NCBI GenBank assembly: GCA_010094045.1
Contig: ML986668.1
Location: forward strand, 91,221-155,220
Reading direction: 5' to 3'
DNA from: Lojkania enalia
Taxonomy: Eukaryota > Ascomycota > Dothideomycetes > Pleosporales
DNA length: 64,000 bases
A program made the position numbers and the translations under genes. This document shows, piece after piece, positions 37,001 to 49,450 of this stretch. Positions within the stretch are counted from its first letter, which is position 1. Each line of letters begins with the position of its first letter. Below the pieces are notes generated by a model that searched no databases, had not been told where the DNA came from, and saw only the letters and a list, made by a program, of their open reading frames with translations.

Positions 37001-40000
37001 ATCCTACTCTTAATCCTCTAACCGATCTTCTAATTAATCTTTAATACGCTTGTTATCTTATAAATAAGGCTATTACTCTCGCTCCTAAATACAGCTAGTT
37101 TTACTAACTAGAACGTCGCTAAAAGGTTTATTCTAGAAGTAAGTTGTTTTCTAAGACTATACTTATACCGAATCTCTATATACTTATAGAACTAGCCTCT
37201 ATAGAAATAGTTATAAGACTACTAGATCCTAGCTCCTTTCTTAATCTATTAAGACCTAGTCTAGTAAGATATTAATATTCTTATTAATACTAGGGCTACT
37301 AGTTATAACTATATCTATAGAGACCTCGTATATACCTTAAAATTCTAAAAGATATAACTCCTATATAACCTATACTTAACCAGCTTTAATAGAGAAGTCC
37401 TCTATAGAGGGACTATCTCCTACTTAGTTATCCTAACCCTCTAATACTTAAACTATTTAGAGATAGTACGTCTCTATATAACTATACTAGGAAAATACTA
37501 GTTAATTCTAAAATAGCTATAGATATATAAGTATTATATAAACCTAGACTACGAGAATAAACAGCTAGTCTTTACTACTAACTAATACCTAACTTGATAC
37601 TTATAATCTACTAGTACTACTATTTACTAATAGACTACTTAAACGGTTATTAAAGACTATAAACTACCTAAACTTAATATAAAAGAAGATTCTAAAGTAA
37701 CTAATTTATAACCTTTTTATAGCCTAAAGCTTAGATAATACTATTTAAAGTTTCGCCTATTAAGCTATACTTAATATAATTACTAGCTGCTTAAAATACT
37801 ATACTAGTTAAAAGAATCTAAAACTAAAACTAATCTAACCTTAGACGAAGATTATAGCTAAGAGGACCTATCTAAGCCTAAATACTTAAAGTCTATACTA
37901 TAGCTAGATATATATTATATAAGTACTATACTACTAGTCTAACTTTTCTAGTAATCTAACTATAAAGTCTTTACTATATTAATAGCTAATATTAATAAGG
38001 TTCTAGCCCTAAAGGTATATACTAACCCTATTACTAAAGTACCTAAAGAATACTATAACCTATTATCTATCTTCTTATATAAGGATGTAGATAAGCTATC
38101 TAGATAATAACTATATAATTATAAGATTAAACTAGAGAATAGTAAGTAAGCTAGCTTTAGTCTACTTTATAGAATGTCCTAGAACAAGCTAAAGGTACTA
38201 AAGAAGTACCTTAACGAGAACTTATCTAAGGGATTTATTAGAGTAAACTTGTTACTAGTAGCTATACCTATAATCTTTATAAAGAAACCTAAAAGTAGTC
38301 TTCGATTCTATATAGACTATAGAGCCCTAAATACTATTACTATTAAGAACCGATACCTAATTCTACTAATCTAAGAAATGTTAACCCGACTTAGTAAGGC
38401 TAGATACTATATAAAATTCGATATTATTACCGCGTTTAATAAGCTAAGGATTATAGAGGGAGATAAATAGAAGACTACCTTTTATACACGCTATAGGCTG
38501 TTTAAATACCTAGTAATACCCTTTAGCCTAGTTAATATTTTAGGTACGTTCTAGTATTTTATAAATAATATACTAAGACTATACTTTAATATATTTTATA
38601 CTACCTATATTAATAATATCCTAATATTTAGTAAGAATCTAAAGGATTATAAGTAGCATGTCTAACTAGTCCTTAAAGCCTTAAGAGTAAATAGTCTATA
38701 GCTTAATATAGATAAGTATAAGTTCTACTAGTTAGAAGTAGTCTACCTAGGGTATATAATTATTATAAAAGAGATTTATATAGACTTAAAGAAGGTAGAG
38801 ACAATTATTAACTAGAAATACTCTAAGAACGTAAAAGATATTTAAGCTTTTATAGGCTTCGCGAACTTCTACTAATAATTTATTAGCAACTTCTTATAGA
38901 AAGTCTCCCCTTTAATAGCCCTAACTAAGAAGAATACTCGATTTAACTAGAATAATAGCTGTTAATATTTCTTTAACTACCTAAAAGATGTCTTTATCTC
39001 TATACTAATTCTCTAATACTTTAACCCTAAGCTGCTAATAGTAGTAGAAGCTAACGCGTCCGACTTTATAACAGCTAGTATACTGTCCTAGAGAGGTGCT
39101 GACGGTAAACTAAGACCTGTTACCTACTTCTCTAAGCGTATAAACCCTGCTAAAGGTAATTATAAAATATATAATAAGGAACTACTCGCGATTATCTAAT
39201 ATTTTAAATAATAGAGGCCCGAATTAGAAGGTATAGTATTTCCTATAGAAGTATTAAGCGATTATAAGAACCTATAGTATTTTGTAATAACGAAGTAGCT
39301 AAGCTACTAATAGGCCTATTAGTTAGAATATCTATTAAGGTTTAACTTCAGTATTATATACTAACCCGAAAAACTTAGAGAGAAGCCTAATATCTTAACT
39401 TAAAGGTTATAGGACGAGCCTATATAAGAAGAGGCCTGTAGAGGTTATTAATAGATATTACTTCGTCCTAAACTATTCTAATAGATAGAAGTAGGCCGAT
39501 TAATTATAGATATTATCGATAAAGAATACCCGAACGATAATCTAATCTAAGATATTTTAAAGCTACTAAGAGAAGAAACCCGTCGATTTAAGCTCCTAAC
39601 TTTAGCTGACTATAAAGAGTATAACAACTAACTATACTACTAAGATCGACTTATAGTACTAGACTATAATAAGCTAAAGCTTAAGCTACTGTAAACCGTC
39701 TATAATTTACTATCTAGTAGATACTCTAGTTAAGGAAAGACCTTAAAACTACTCTAGTATAAGTACTATTAGTTAAAGATATTCAACTCAGTATAATAAT
39801 ATATAGACTGTTGTTATATATACTAAAGAAGTAAGACTTCTAGAGAGAAGTACTATAAATTACTAAAACTATTATCTATACCTAAATAAAGGTTTTAAAA
39901 TATTTCTATAAACTTTATAATTAACTTATTAGAATTAGAAGGTTGTATAAATATTATAGTAGTAGTTAATAAGCTTAGTAAGTATAGATACCTGATACTA

Positions 40001-41050
40001 TATATAAGAATCGAAGCTCCTAATATTATCCAACTGTTCTATCGCTATATATAGGTTTACTATAGACTGCTATATACTATTATATCCGACTATAAGATAT
40101 AGTTTATCTCTACCTTCTACTAAGAGCTTTATAGACAGCTATAAATTAATATACGTATATTAACCAGCTTCTATCTAAAGACTGATAGCTAGATAGAGAA
40201 TATTAATGTAGTAATAGAACAAGTTCTCTAAGCCTATACCAGCTACGAATAAGATAACTAGGTTAAATAGCTGTTAATAGTATAGTTTAAAGTAAATAAT
40301 ATAGTGTCTAAATTAATAAAAGTTTCCCTATTTCTAGCCTACTTTAGCTAGCACCCTTAAATAGGCTTTAAGCCGCTTATAGGAATCTATTAACCGCTAA
40401 AACAGTCCCTAATAGCCTAGAAAGCTAATAGACTAGTTAATAAGATAAAGGATATTATAGAGTATATTAGAGAAGAACTTATCTAGGTATAAGCGCTTTA
40501 ATAAGAGTATGCTAACTATAAGTACGTACCAGCCCCTAACTATTAGATTAGTAATCTAGTTTAGCTAGACGCTAGAAATATACGTATATAAAGACCGTCG
40601 AAAAAGCTTAACTAGAAGAATATAAGCTTCTATAAGGTTATTATAAAGGTGTCTTCGTACGCTTATAGACTAAAGCTATCTAAATTAGCTAAAATACATC
40701 CTATATTCTATATATCGCTATTATAGCCAGCACCTAAGTTGTTTAACTACTTACCTAATTAACAAGTATATAACCCTAAACCTATTAAGATTAATAGAAA
40801 ACTAGAATACCTTATTAAGCGAATAGAAGACCTCTACTATAACTAATAGAGACGCCGGCATAAATACCTAGTTAAGTAGACTAGCTATTATAACCTAGAA
40901 TAGTACCCGGCTAGTAACTTTGCTAAGATAACTGTCGTAGAAGATTACTACGCTAGAAATCTAAATAAATAAGACCCGAATATAATATTACGTCTGGATT
41001 CTTAATTAGGTATTAGAGTCTAATCTAAGTATGTTTTTAGACGTCTATAA
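37000..41050 (+). pseudogene. Gypsy-3 copy 3 pol relic (protease, RT, RNase H, integrase, chromodomain)
   Basis: Well-preserved landmarks on the + strand: KKPKSSLRFYIDYRALN near 38285-38330; the Y-x-D-D box at 38606-38617 as YINN; FIGFANFY near 38850-38880; RNase H VVEANASDFITASILS near 39040-39085 (first Asp now Asn, second kept). Integrase follows, with VVVNKLSKYRYL near 39955-39995 (VVVDRLSKxxHF of the family) and HPIFYISLL near 40690-40720. A chromodomain sits at 40765-40960 (EYLIKRIEDL, HKYLVK). The long readable frame, broken by TAA/TAG, makes this the reference copy for the family. Confidence 0.82.
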
Positions 41051-41059
41051 TAATACTGC

Positions 41060-41200
41060 ACCGATATAATACTAGTAATAATACTACTACTAATCCCTAG
41101 TATAGTACTATTATAAGAACCGAACCGACCTAATCCCTAGTATAGTACTACTATATAATAACAACTAGTTATACCGATACGCTTGTAACCTTAACTAATA
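41060..41200 (+). repeat. Variable tandem repeat in the Gypsy-3 3' region, copy 3
   Basis: Two copies of taatccctagtatagtacta, about 50 bp apart, lie between the pol end and the polypurine tract. They are the complement of the core units expanded in dimer copies 1 and 2. Confidence 0.7.
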
Positions 41201-41290
41201 CTAGTATTAATAACTACTACTTAATTATAAATAACCTAAATATAATATAAAAACCTAACTCGTAAAAGCTTATAACTAAAAGGGGGGTAC

Positions 41291-41593
41291 TATTATAGTA
41301 ATACCGCGATACCTCTACACCTATACTATCTTTACTATAATACCCGAACCGGCTGCTAGTAATAACTATTAGCTGCTAGCTAGAATATAACCGACTTATC
41401 TTAACTATAATAGAGGAAGGTTTTACTAACCCGGCTAGCCCGTATAATAGTATAGACCTAACCCCTATAAAAACCTATATAATATAGATATCTCTATTCT
41501 TTATATAATATTTTAATATTTATATATAGTATATAGTAATAGAGTTAACTGCCTAAAGTGCGATTAACCAACTACGCGTAAGCGTTTATAATA
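41291..41593 (+). repeat. Gypsy-3 copy 3 3' LTR
   Basis: The LTR is 303 bp, directly after the aggggggtac polypurine tract, and ends GCGTTTATAATA before the duplicated ctatt. Confidence 0.93.
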
Positions 41594-44497
41594 CTATTAT
41601 ATAGTATAGTTTAAAAACTTTTATAAATAGAATAGGATTATTATACTCTATATACTAGCACACTTATCTTATCTACTATAGCCGCTTAATATAGTCTATT
41701 TTAGCCTATTAAAGCGCGTATATAGTATATAAGTTAAAGGCTAGGCGCAGCTTAGTATTAATTATATTATAAAGAACAACTTTTTATTACTATATTACGC
41801 AGCGCACGTATAAATAATAACTAAAAAGAATATTAAAGCTAGCTTTATAGTAGCTAGCTTTATACTATATAATCTAGAGCGTGTATTTATAAAGCTGCCT
41901 TAGTATATACCGATACTACCAGCCGTTATATAAAGCCCTCCAACCTTAGTTTTAAAGACTCTATATATAACCGCTAACCTTAAGTAATAAGTTAAGATAA
42001 TTAAGATAAGGCGCTATTATCGTATAATAGTTAGTTTATTAGATAACGCGTTTAAAAGATTAATTAAGAGCTGTAAGATAGTGATACAGAACGCTACAAT
42101 TTTAAAAGCTAAGAATACTACGCTTTAAGCGGCGAATGTAAGAAAAACATAATAGTAAATAAGAAAATATAAGACTATTATAAAGGACGGTATTCTAATA
42201 ATTAGTAAAGGGCTTTAAATACTTAAAAACTTATAGTTGTAGTAATAGGCTTAGGTTAAAGTTTATATTAATTATATAGAGCTAGAGGCTTCTATATAAA
42301 AAAAACGAGCTATACCTAAATATAGTTTATACAAGTTACTTAAATATAATATAAGGACTTGTCTAAGGCTTAAAAATTAAAATTATTTACTTCTTTTCTG
42401 TAAATATTATTATTATAGATAGATATTATAATTTAAAGATATATAGTAGTAAAAACTATCCCGCTCGTATATATATCCTGTTAGCCTATAATCTATATTA
42501 GTAGTATAACGCTTATATAATATATATCTAACTATAGTATAAACTTTAAGTATTTAAATTTAAATAGATCCTTTTAACTATAATCTTTATTTAAAATTAG
42601 ATTCGTTTTAATTTTAGATTTTTTTAACTAGTATAGTATTTTAAATAGCTAGTAATTATATTAGATATAGTTTAATAAATAGAATTTTAAGCGGTACTAC
42701 CTAAATTTTAAGTTATATAGAGGTTGTAAATTAGTTACTTTAAAATCTTCTTTTATATTAGATTTAGATAGTTTATAGTCTTTAATAATTATTTAAGTAG
42801 CTTATTAGTAGATAATAGTACTAGTAGATTATAAATATTAGGTTAGGTATTAATTAGCGGTAAAGACTAGCTATTTATTTTTATAGTCTAGATTTATACG
42901 ATACTTATATATTTATAACTATTCTAGAATTAATTAGTACTTTTCTAATATAATTATATAGAAATATACTATCTTTAAATAGTTTAAGTGTTAAAAGGTT
43001 AAAATAATTAAATAGAAGATAGTTCTCTTATAGAGAACTTTTCTATTAAAACCGGTTAAATATAGATTATATAAGAGTTATATCTTTTAGAATTTTAGGG
43101 TATATATAAGGTCTCTATAAATATAGCTATAACTAGTAGCCCTAATATTAATAAGAATATTAATATCTTACTAGACTAGGTTTTAATAGATTAAGAAAGG
43201 AGCTAGAATCTAATAGTCTTATAACTATTTCTATAGAAGCTAGTTTTATAAGTATATAAAGATTTAGTATAAGTATAGTTCTAAAAAGTAATTTACTTCT
43301 AAAATAGACCTTTTAATAATATTCTAGTTAGTAAAACTAGCTACGTTTAAGAGTAAAAATAATAGTTTTATCTATAAAATAATAAGTATATTAAAGATTA
43401 GTTAGAGGATTAGTTAGAAGATTAAGAGTAGAACTTATAAGGTATAGTAGAGTTTTAAGACTCTTAACGGATTAATAGTAGAGGGGTGCTGTATTCTAGT
43501 AAAATATATCTCTTACTACTATATTTATAATAGCGTTTTTTATAGCAGCACCTTTTTTATTTATTAAAGTCTATAGGTATATAACTAAAAGTATTAAATT
43601 CTATAGTATTTAGGTCCTTCTAATAAGTAGTATAATACTTTAGTTATTTATAATAGTTACTAGGTAGATAATATAGATTAGTATTATATAGAGAAATTAG
43701 GTTAGCGTAGTTATTTAGGGTATTAGGTATTATAATACTAATTATAGTACGGCAGAGCTTATTAGAAAGAGAATATTAGAGATATATAATTTATCTAATC
43801 TTATTTAGTTTAGTATCTATAATTAGGTATTAGAATTTAATAAAGTAAGTAGAGAACCTACTTTAGTCTTACTTTAAAGTTTCTAGCTTACTCTATACTA
43901 TAGTTTTCTTATTCCGGTTACTATAGATAGATTTTAAAAAGACGACTAAGCTGTTTATAAAGTTAATATTCTTATCTATTAATAGATTAACTAATATTAC
44001 TAGATCTTATTCTAGGTAAGAATAGATATATAAAAAGTAGGTACGTTTAGTTAGATATTAGTTAGTATTTTCTTCTAGTTTATAGTAAAACTTTCTAATA
44101 AAGTATAAAAGCTCTAAATATTTACTAGAAAATATTAGAGGGTTAGGTAAGTAGTTAAAATAGAAATATAGGTTATATATAGTTTTAAGCGGATTAAGAG
44201 TCGATATAAATATCTATTTAAAAGTTAGAGTTATAGGTTAAATTAAGCTAAGGGCGGGTAATAGTTTTATTACTATTAATATACTAGTAGCTAGTAGAGA
44301 AGTAGCTATTTAATAGCTACTAAATTCCCTTTATATTACTTAAAGGTTTAACTTATAGTAGTTCTTTTAAGTTACTAAAGCTTCTACTAGTATTTTATTC
44401 TTCTATTATAAAAAGTCTAGCTTACTTTAGATCTTTTTAAATATACTAATAAGTACGTTTTTATTTATAGTATATAATAGTAGATAATATAATATAA

Positions 44498-44800
44498 TAT
44501 TATAGACGTTTATATATAGTTAGTTAATTATACTTTAGACAGTTAACTCTATTATTATATATTATATATAAATATTAAAATATTATATAAAAAATAGAGA
44601 TATCTATATTATATAAGTTTTTATAGAAGCTAGGTCTATACTACTATATAGGCTAGTTAGGTTAGTAAAACCTTCCTCTATTATAGTTAAGATAAGTTAG
44701 TTATATTCTAGCTAGTAGTTAATAGCTGTTACTAGCAGCTAGTTTAAATATTATAGTAAGAGTAGTATAGGTATAAAAGTATTGCAGTATTACCGTAATA
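44498..44800 (-). repeat. Gypsy-3 dimer LTR 3 (5' LTR of copy 2)
   Basis: The LTR is 303 bp, TATTATAGACG to ACCGTAATA. It borders the unassigned satellite-containing region to its right. Confidence 0.92.
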
Positions 44801-45082
44801 TTAGATAAGCCTTATTATTCCTACTTATATTTTCTTATAATATTAGGATAGCTCGCCTAGTTATATAATAATAGTAGCTAAATAGCTGCTGTAGATTTCT
44901 AGATAGAGATTTTTATTATTCTCTATCCGAATTTTTTCTTCCTTCCTAGTAATATCTAGCTAGATTACTAGTCTAACAGCTATCCTACTACTCGTATAGT
45001 AGTAGTAGTAGGAGCTCTAAAACGCGCTATCGTCCTCTCTCTACTATAGTTTTCGCTCTTTATTCTACTAACTTCTTTTTAT

Positions 45083-45750
45083 ACTAGTTCCCTATTCTAT
45101 TAATAATATAATAACTATATTAAGCTTATTTAGTATATTACTTATTATATTAGACGCTAGTTCCTATTCCGCTAGCTTATTAAAGAGTTAAATAACTCTC
45201 TATTCTATTAGTAATATAATAACTATATTAAACTTATTTAGTATATTACTTATTATACTAGACGCTAGTTTCTATTCCGCTAGCTTTTTAAAGAGTTAAA
45301 TAACTCCCTATTCTATTAGTAATATAACGATTATATTAAGCTTATTTAGTATATTACTTATTATACTAGATACTAGTTCCTATTCTACTAGCTTTTTAAA
45401 GAGTTAAATAACTTCCTATCCTATNNNNNNNNNNNNNNNNNNNNNNNNNNNNNNNNNNNNNNNNNNNNNNNNNNNNNNNNNNNNNNNNNNNNNNNNNNNN
45501 NNNNNNNNNCTATTAATAATATAATAATTATATTAAGCTTATTTAGTATATTACTTATTATACTAAATACTAGTTCCTATTCTACTAGTTTTTTAAAGAG
45601 TTAAATAACTCCCTATTCTATTAATAATATAATAACTATATTAAGTTTATTTAGTATATTACCTGTTATACTAGATACTAGTTCTCTATTCTATTAGTAA
45701 TATAACGATTATATTAAGCTTGTTTAGTATATTACTTATTATACTAAACG
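45083..45750. repeat. Tandem satellite, 108-bp unit with 75-bp variants
   Basis: The core tatattaagcttatttagtatattac recurs near 45118, 45227, 45335, 45529, 45637 and 45712. Full units are 108 bp. The first and last lack a 33-bp block (cgctagctttttaaagag region), making 75-bp units. An 85-base run of N interrupts the array, so true copy number is unknown. Confidence 0.85.
45425..45509. other. Assembly gap (85 N)
   Basis: A run of 85 undetermined bases lies inside the 108-bp satellite. The flanking units stay in approximate register, so the gap probably hides an uncertain number of further units. Confidence 0.95.
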
Positions 45751-46059
45751 CTAGCTAGCTAGAAATAGTTCTACCCTATATAAAATAGACAACTAGTTAT
45801 ACTAGGCCCCTATATTATAGCTATAATTGTTAATTGCGGCTACTTTCTAAAGAGGAAGGTACTATTCTAGTATTCTTATATTCTCTCTAATACTTATATA
45901 TAGCGCGCTTACTTTAGTATATATACCTTCTTCTTCTCTTTTATCTTTCTACTTACCTTACGTTTAGCTTACTTCTTAGCTATCCTTTTATATAACACCT
46001 AAAATCTATATATAGTATATTATACTAAGTATTAGATAAGCCTTATCGTCTTTATTTAT

Positions 46060-49000
46060 AGCCTCTTATAATACTATTTAGGCTTTTTTATTCTATTTAA
46101 CAGCTTTCTTATTATTACTTTACTAATTATAGTCTATCTAATATAGAGATAGTACTTATACTTTTAATTACTTTATATTTATACTTCTTACGCTTTATAA
46201 GTATTATATTTACCGCCTAGAGATCTCTATTCTCTATCTCTAAAAATAACTACCTATATACTATAAACAGAATACTTTTTATAAAACTTATAAGACTTTT
46301 AAATATTAATATTAGTAAACTATTTTAATATTATTCTATATACTATTATATATATTATATCTAGTACTTTATCTCTAAGCGATTATATAGTATTTATAAC
46401 TACTATTTAGTAGGTTCTAAGAGTAGTAGTATTAGGGTTTATAAAGCTTAGATATTAAGTTTTAAAATAATATAATCTAGACTAAATAGAATTAATCTAG
46501 ACCCTCTAAAGCTTCTAACTATATTTTTATTAATAATAGTATTATTAAAAGCTATTTTAAATATAAATAGAAAGTCTTTTTTAGTTATAATATATTCTAC
46601 TATTAAAGCGGCTAAACTATTAAAGCGGTAACTTTTTCTTAGCGCAATAAACACTATATATAAAAAGTTAATTTACTTAATACTAATAAGAGATTCTATA
46701 TATAATATACTTTTATCTAATTTAGAATTTTCCCTACTATCCTTTTAGCATATATAAGCGTTATATCTAGTTTTACTATAGTTACTATAGTAGCGTTAAA
46801 CTGGTTGAATTCTTTCTTAAGTATTAGTACTACGAGTCTTCTTAAAGGGCTGAGAGCTTATAGATACTTCAGCAGCTACGTATAAAGATCCCTTACTATA
46901 TAATACTATACTACTATACTAAATATACTTTCTTTTATATGTTTTATACTTAGTTACTTCTTCTAATTACCTTTTAAGCTTAGAGTTGTAAGTTTAAAGA
47001 AGTATATTCTAATATAGTATTAACTTAGCACCTTTTATAAGCTGTAAGAATCTTTCTTACACCTCTTTTAGTAATTATATAAAGAACTTTTATATAAGTA
47101 TTAATTATAACCTAAATTTATATATATTATTTAGAGTTTTAAACTACTAGAAGTTTTCTTATAGAAGTAGTTCTAGTAGAGTATATAGTTATATATTAAG
47201 GTAATCTAATACAACCTATACATTTAGAAGAATAATTCCTATTACTTTAAAGGCCTTTTAATAGTTCTTATATATAAATATATTAAAAAACACGTCTTTA
47301 AAGGCTGGAAGGAAGCCTTCTTTATTAATATAATAGATACGTTAGTACACTAAGTCTTATACGTGCTATAAGTACTTTAGCTTTAATAGTAAGAAGTAAA
47401 CTATATTAAGAGGCTAAAGTATATATAATAAATAAGAAGGTATATAAAGTGTTAGGATCTTTTATATAAGGTAGTAATCTTTAAATTCCTAGTTAAGGTA
47501 GCTTTTATAGCCGTCTAAAATAAATAGCTTATATAACTCTATCTAATACATCTTTATATACTTATTAAAGTACTTTAGCTACTTAAAACTAAGCGTATTA
47601 TTTATCCAGCTGTTTTTAGAGACTGAAATTTTCCAATTATATAGTATACCTGCTTCTTTATATTATATAAAAATATAGATACGTCCTTTATAGATAATAA
47701 ATAGTAGGGTTATATATATAGTAGTATAGATGCTTTAGATAACTATAATCTACTTATAATTACCTAACTATATAAGAGTAAGTTTTATATAACATTCTAA
47801 ACCTATAATAACCTTTATAGTACTAATAATATCTATCTAAAAGTCTATCTTATTAAAGTTGTAGATATTATTATTATATATACTATATTTTACAATTATA
47901 TCCTATATAAGCTTAAACTACGTGTTAATAACCTCTAGATTCTCTTATTTTACTCTTTAGTAATCTTTTACTTAATTAAAAGCTATTTTAAACTTATTTA
48001 TACGCGCTATAAATTATTTAGACTAATTCTTTTCTATAAGTATTCTACCACGTACGCCTAATAGTTTATCTACTATATCTACTACCTTATATAGCCGGGG
48101 CGTAAATCCTCGCGAATTAAGGTTAAGAATATATTATACGATTATTTATTCTTTAGTTACTATAAGCTTCTAGCGATTTAGTTATATAAGGGTAAAACAC
48201 GATTCTCTAAAGTCGAGTAGAGAGTTGTTAATATTATATATTAAAAGTTATAGCAGCGCGTTATACGCTCTTAAACTGGCCTAATTTATACGCCTATAAA
48301 GTAAGCTCAATTCTACCTTCTTATTAAATTAATAGAAGGTTATATTATAGATTTATTATAGTTCGTATATAGTATTTATAATACTAAGAAAAAGTAGCCG
48401 CTTTAATAGTTTAGCCGCTTCGATAGTAGAATATATTATAGTTAATATAATACTAAATTAAGCTTTTAATCTCCTTACTATATATACGCTTTAATAGACT
48501 AAAATAGCCTATATTAAATAGTTATAGAAGATAAAATAAGTATAGAGGTATATAAAGTATAATAATATTATATTCTTTATAATAATTATAAAATTTAATA
48601 GAATTATAGCTATTATAGCCGTCTATAATAAGTAGTTAGTAGGTACTAGTAGTACTAGCTTTAGTATATTTATTAAAGTGCTTAAACTATTTAAACTTAT
48701 ATTTAATAGATATCTAGTTCTTCTTACTAATAGATAAAACCTACTAAGGCTTATCTATAATTAATTAATACTAGGTATTATATTATTACGCGCTTTTAAG
48801 AATAATAAATAGTAGAATTATTTAACTACGCGTATTTACTACTATAATTACTATTATCTACTTAATATTATTAGACTAGATAGATTTAGGTATTTATCGT
48901 TTCTTAATATTAGTAATAACTTTTCTTAGGCTAATTTTATCTATTTAAAAACTATTCTTATTAAAATTATATATTATTTTATTAAAGATACTATACTTAG

Positions 49001-49450
49001 CTTTAGTATTATATATAAAGTAGAACCAGTTTTAAATAACCTTAAGATTTTTATTTAAAGCTCTTTAATAGTTATATTATCGATTAATATATAATTTAAA
49101 CTCTAAAATATATAAGATAAAGTAATTAAGCTAATTTTTACTAATAGGTTACTAATTATAATTAAGAAGTAGTTTATTAGCTATATCTTATAGTATGTTA
49201 AGATTAAGCTAAAACCTATACGTATCTATATTAAGTATATAGTCTATAATTAACCTCTCTTCTAGCTCTATAAAATTCTTTAAATTGGGGGTATAATTAG
49301 CCCTATAAGGTCTCCTATTACAGCACTCTCTTAGGGTAGTATAGCTAACTTTAAACGCCTACGCTATAACTAAATTTAACTTAAATTAATCTTACTTAAA
49401 GGCTTTATTTACTATATTTATATTAGCTTTAAATAAGTATATTCTATTAT
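46060..49450 (-). pseudogene. pogo-2b transposase relic
   Basis: The minus strand encodes the same protein as pogo-2 (KKDFLF, FNNTI, RGS-LILFSLD-IILKLNI near 46450-46590; equivalent block in pogo-2 at 61640-61790). A 68-codon open frame at 46448-46654 exists only because it fuses this relic to the end of the inserted pogo-1, so it is not a gene. The rest is fragmented by stops. Confidence 0.7.
46590..48436 (-). mobile_element. pogo-1 copy 3, 1847-bp DNA transposon
   Basis: TIRs ATATATTCTACTATTAAAG and its partner each carry two 17-bp direct repeats (ctattaaagcggctaaa). The TA duplication is at 46588-46589 and 48437-48438, and the uninterrupted sequence is at 61783 in pogo-2 (tagttatatggttaatg). 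Orientation is as in copy 1. A transposase relic occupies most of it (about 46700-48350, minus strand), more mutated than copy 1. Confidence 0.92.

Larger units (their letters stand above)
35635..41593 (+). mobile_element. Gypsy-3 copy 3, complete 5959-bp LTR retrotransposon
   Basis: Both LTRs are exactly 303 bp. The target duplication ctatt is at 35630-35634 and 41594-41598, confirmed by the uninterrupted pogo-3 copy at 50966-52832. The polypurine tract aaaaggggggtac ends at 41290. Gag, protease, reverse transcriptase, RNase H, integrase and chromodomain are in order on the + strand. This copy keeps far more C and G than the dimer copies and is clearly the youngest Gypsy-3 here, yet it still has RIP stops and YINN at the RT active site. 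Confidence 0.94.
34760..42400 (+). pseudogene. pogo-3 copy 1 transposase relic
   Basis: Before the Gypsy-3 insertion the + strand reads YNFNKIGF with the first catalytic Asp as Asn (35262-35264). A DNKISFK block lies near 35540 and ends at SYSSYY near 35630. The frame resumes after 41598 with sequence equivalent to Y-x-P-x-H-L-S-Y-L-L-Q-P-L. The transposase type is the same DDE family as pogo-1 and pogo-2. It is disrupted by both RIP stops and the retrotransposon. Confidence 0.7.
34668..42498 (+). mobile_element. pogo-3 copy 1, DNA transposon split by a Gypsy-3
   Basis: The left TIR is ACGTAGATTATAGGCTAAC and the right TIR its complement. TA duplications lie at 34666-34667 and 42499-42500; the empty site is in Gypsy-3 copy 1 near 21650. 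Removing the inserted Gypsy-3 (5959 bp plus one 5-bp duplication) leaves 1867 bp, exactly the length of the uninterrupted pogo-3 at 50966-52832. It is oriented opposite to that copy. Confidence 0.93.
30826..44497 (-). pseudogene. Gypsy-3 dimer copy 2 gag-pol relic, multiply interrupted
   Basis: This is the same organisation as copy 1 on the minus strand. The reverse transcriptase Y-x-D-D box is at 33721-33732 (YINN). A solo Gypsy-1 LTR (34027-34286) sits in the pol gene and pogo-3 (34668-42498) lies just beyond it. Gag extends to about 44300. Uninterrupted homology with copy 1 across both insertion points proves the boundaries. The relic has no usable frame. Confidence 0.75.
17842..44800 (-). 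mobile_element. Gypsy-3 head-to-tail dimer (LTR-internal-LTR-internal-LTR)
   Basis: Three LTRs of exactly 303 bp (17842-18144, 30523-30825, 44498-44800) enclose two internal regions in the same minus orientation, sharing the middle LTR. A pyrimidine tract (taccccccctttt type) beside the right edge of the first and second LTRs is the complement of the polypurine tract and fixes the strand. The first internal region carries a complete Gypsy-2 (22787-29656). The second carries a solo LTR (34027-34286) and a pogo-3 (34668-42498) with its own Gypsy-3. The outer flanks (ataag left, ttaga right) do not match, so the dimer probably arose by recombination rather than one insertion. Confidence 0.85.
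44801..46030. other. Unassigned region with satellite array
   Basis: No product assigned. It begins ttagataagccttat, a 15-mer that recurs at 46031 at the start of recognisable pogo-2b homology. A Cys/His-poor, Arg/Lys-rich reading exists on the minus strand but nothing specific. The centre is the 108-bp tandem array annotated separately. The segment may be eroded pogo-like or retroelement DNA. Confidence 0.4.

Noticed and set aside
17837..44805. Target duplication around the Gypsy-3 dimer
   Set aside because: The 5 bases on the left (ataag) and right (ttaga) do not match even allowing RIP transitions, and the Gypsy-2 sequence cut at 17841 does not resume at 44801.
45083..45750. CRISPR array
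   Set aside because: Whole 108-bp units repeat with no unique spacers, and the genome is eukaryotic in character.
46448..46654. Open reading frame of 68 codons on the minus strand
   Set aside because: It is a chimera of the inserted pogo-1 terminal repeat and the pogo-2b transposase relic created by the insertion at 46590; not a gene in its own right.
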